13,940 bases of DNA from assembly GCA_965262315.1 (NCBI GenBank), contig CBDHFJ010000129.1:1-13940 (forward strand). Reading direction: 5' to 3'. The stretch is from JBCCFK01 sp965262315 (GTDB lineage: Bacteria > Actinomycetota > Acidimicrobiia > Acidimicrobiales > UBA8592). A program made the position numbers and the translations under genes. The notes below the pieces were generated by a model. That model did no database searches. It saw only the letters and a program-made list of their open reading frames with translations, and had not been told where the DNA came from. Positions 13,486-13,940 of this stretch are shown one piece after another; the stretch's first letter is position 1, and each line of letters begins with the position of its first letter.

Positions 13486-13940
13486 AGCCGCTCATGAGAC
13501 TGGCCGCCGTCGCGCTGACCGTGCTGGTGCCGCTTGCTGCCTGCGGGGTCCCGCTCGACGGCGAGCCGCGCACCCTGGTGGTACCGACGCCAACACCTGA
13601 ACCCGAGACCCCGACTGCGACCCCGCGAGCCACGCAGCCGTTCACGATCTACCTCACCGACGCCGAGGGTCGTCTCCGTGCGGTCGAGCGCGAGCTCCCC
13701 GACCCGCTGACGATCACGGCACTGATCGAGGAGCTGCGGGAGGACGCCCACCGAAGAGGAGACCGAGGCCGGCATCGTGACGCTGATCCCGGCGGAGACG
13801 GCGCTCTTCGCCCAGCCCGAGACCCCCGCGAGCGGCACGGCCACGATCGATCTCGCAGCCGGCAGCCTCGACACCCTCCAGGACGAGTTCCTCCGCCTCG
13901 CGGTCGCCCAGATCGTGTGGACGCTCGCCGAGAGCCCGTC
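13482..13940 (+). CDS. GerMN-domain lipoprotein (LpqB-like position), partial, with apparent frameshift
   Basis: An exported lipoprotein cut by the window end. The N-terminus has a lipoprotein signal ending in LAAC (C21), then a proline/threonine linker (TPTPEPETPTATP) and the start of a GerMN domain: FTIYLTDAEGRLRAVERELP, TALIEEL. The domain continues in the next frame from about 13750 as EETEAGIVTLIPAET, TATIDLAAGSL and AVAQIVWTLAESP, typical of GerMN. The frames join near 13747-13752, where removing one C gives EDATEEE; a two-base loss (EDGPTEEE) fits the usual GPT turn equally well. The start ATG 13482 overlaps the kinase stop (ATGA); ATG 13494 is an alternative. In mycobacteria the GerMN lipoprotein LpqB follows MtrB and modulates its activity, so a similar accessory role is inferred. 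Total length unknown. Confidence 0.82.
   Translation, partial: MKPLMRLAAVALTVLVPLAACGVPLDGEPRTLVVPTPTPEPETPTATPRATQPFTIYLTDAEGRLRAVERELPDPLTITALIEELREDAHRRGDRGRHRDADPGGDGALRPARDPRERHGHDRSRSRQPRHPPGRVPPPRGRPDRVDARREPV

Overview
This is a high-GC window dense with housekeeping genes. The gene content fits a free-living actinobacterium: an MtrA/MtrB-like two-component system followed by a GerMN lipoprotein, a DUF3040 membrane protein, actinobacterial DinB, and mraZ-rsmH at the head of a division/cell-wall (dcw) cluster. Many stop-start overlaps of the form NTGA and frequent GTG/TTG starts also fit. A deep-branching class such as Acidimicrobiia is my guess only. I see no tRNA, rRNA, CRISPR array, insertion sequence or phage gene, and no undescribed multigene system.

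Layout. (1) 1-1560, minus strand: start of rsmH (cut by the window edge), a ~350-base leader holding a doubtful small ORF and two hairpins, then mraZ and its control region. That region carries an array of GTGGR repeats at exact 10-bp spacing overlapping a sigma70-like promoter, a very good candidate MraZ operator. (2) 1554-3074, minus strand: a compact cluster of an 85-aa conserved hypothetical protein, an HNH endonuclease and a lipoate-protein-ligase-family protein. (3) 3197-7640, plus strand: MoxR AAA+ ATPase, DUF58 protein and a TgpA-like membrane transglutaminase. (4) 7695-9951, minus strand: a NUDIX hydrolase, dinB and a DUF3040 protein, convergent with region 3 across a hairpin. (5) 10025 to the end, plus strand: an acidic two-TM membrane protein, an inositol-monophosphatase-family enzyme, then the MtrA-like regulator, the MtrB-like kinase and a GerMN lipoprotein cut by the window edge.

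How the genes may work together. rsmH/mraZ, the transglutaminase operon and MtrAB/GerMN are all plausibly linked to growth, division and the envelope. DinB and the NUDIX enzyme may concern DNA damage and nucleotide-pool quality.

The main anomaly is that three conserved plus-strand genes in the last 3.5 kb (phosphatase, histidine kinase, GerMN lipoprotein) each need one apparent +1 frame change to give an intact family protein. Three such events in the same direction at one end suggest sequence error more than pseudogenes, but this should be resolved before the gene ends are trusted.
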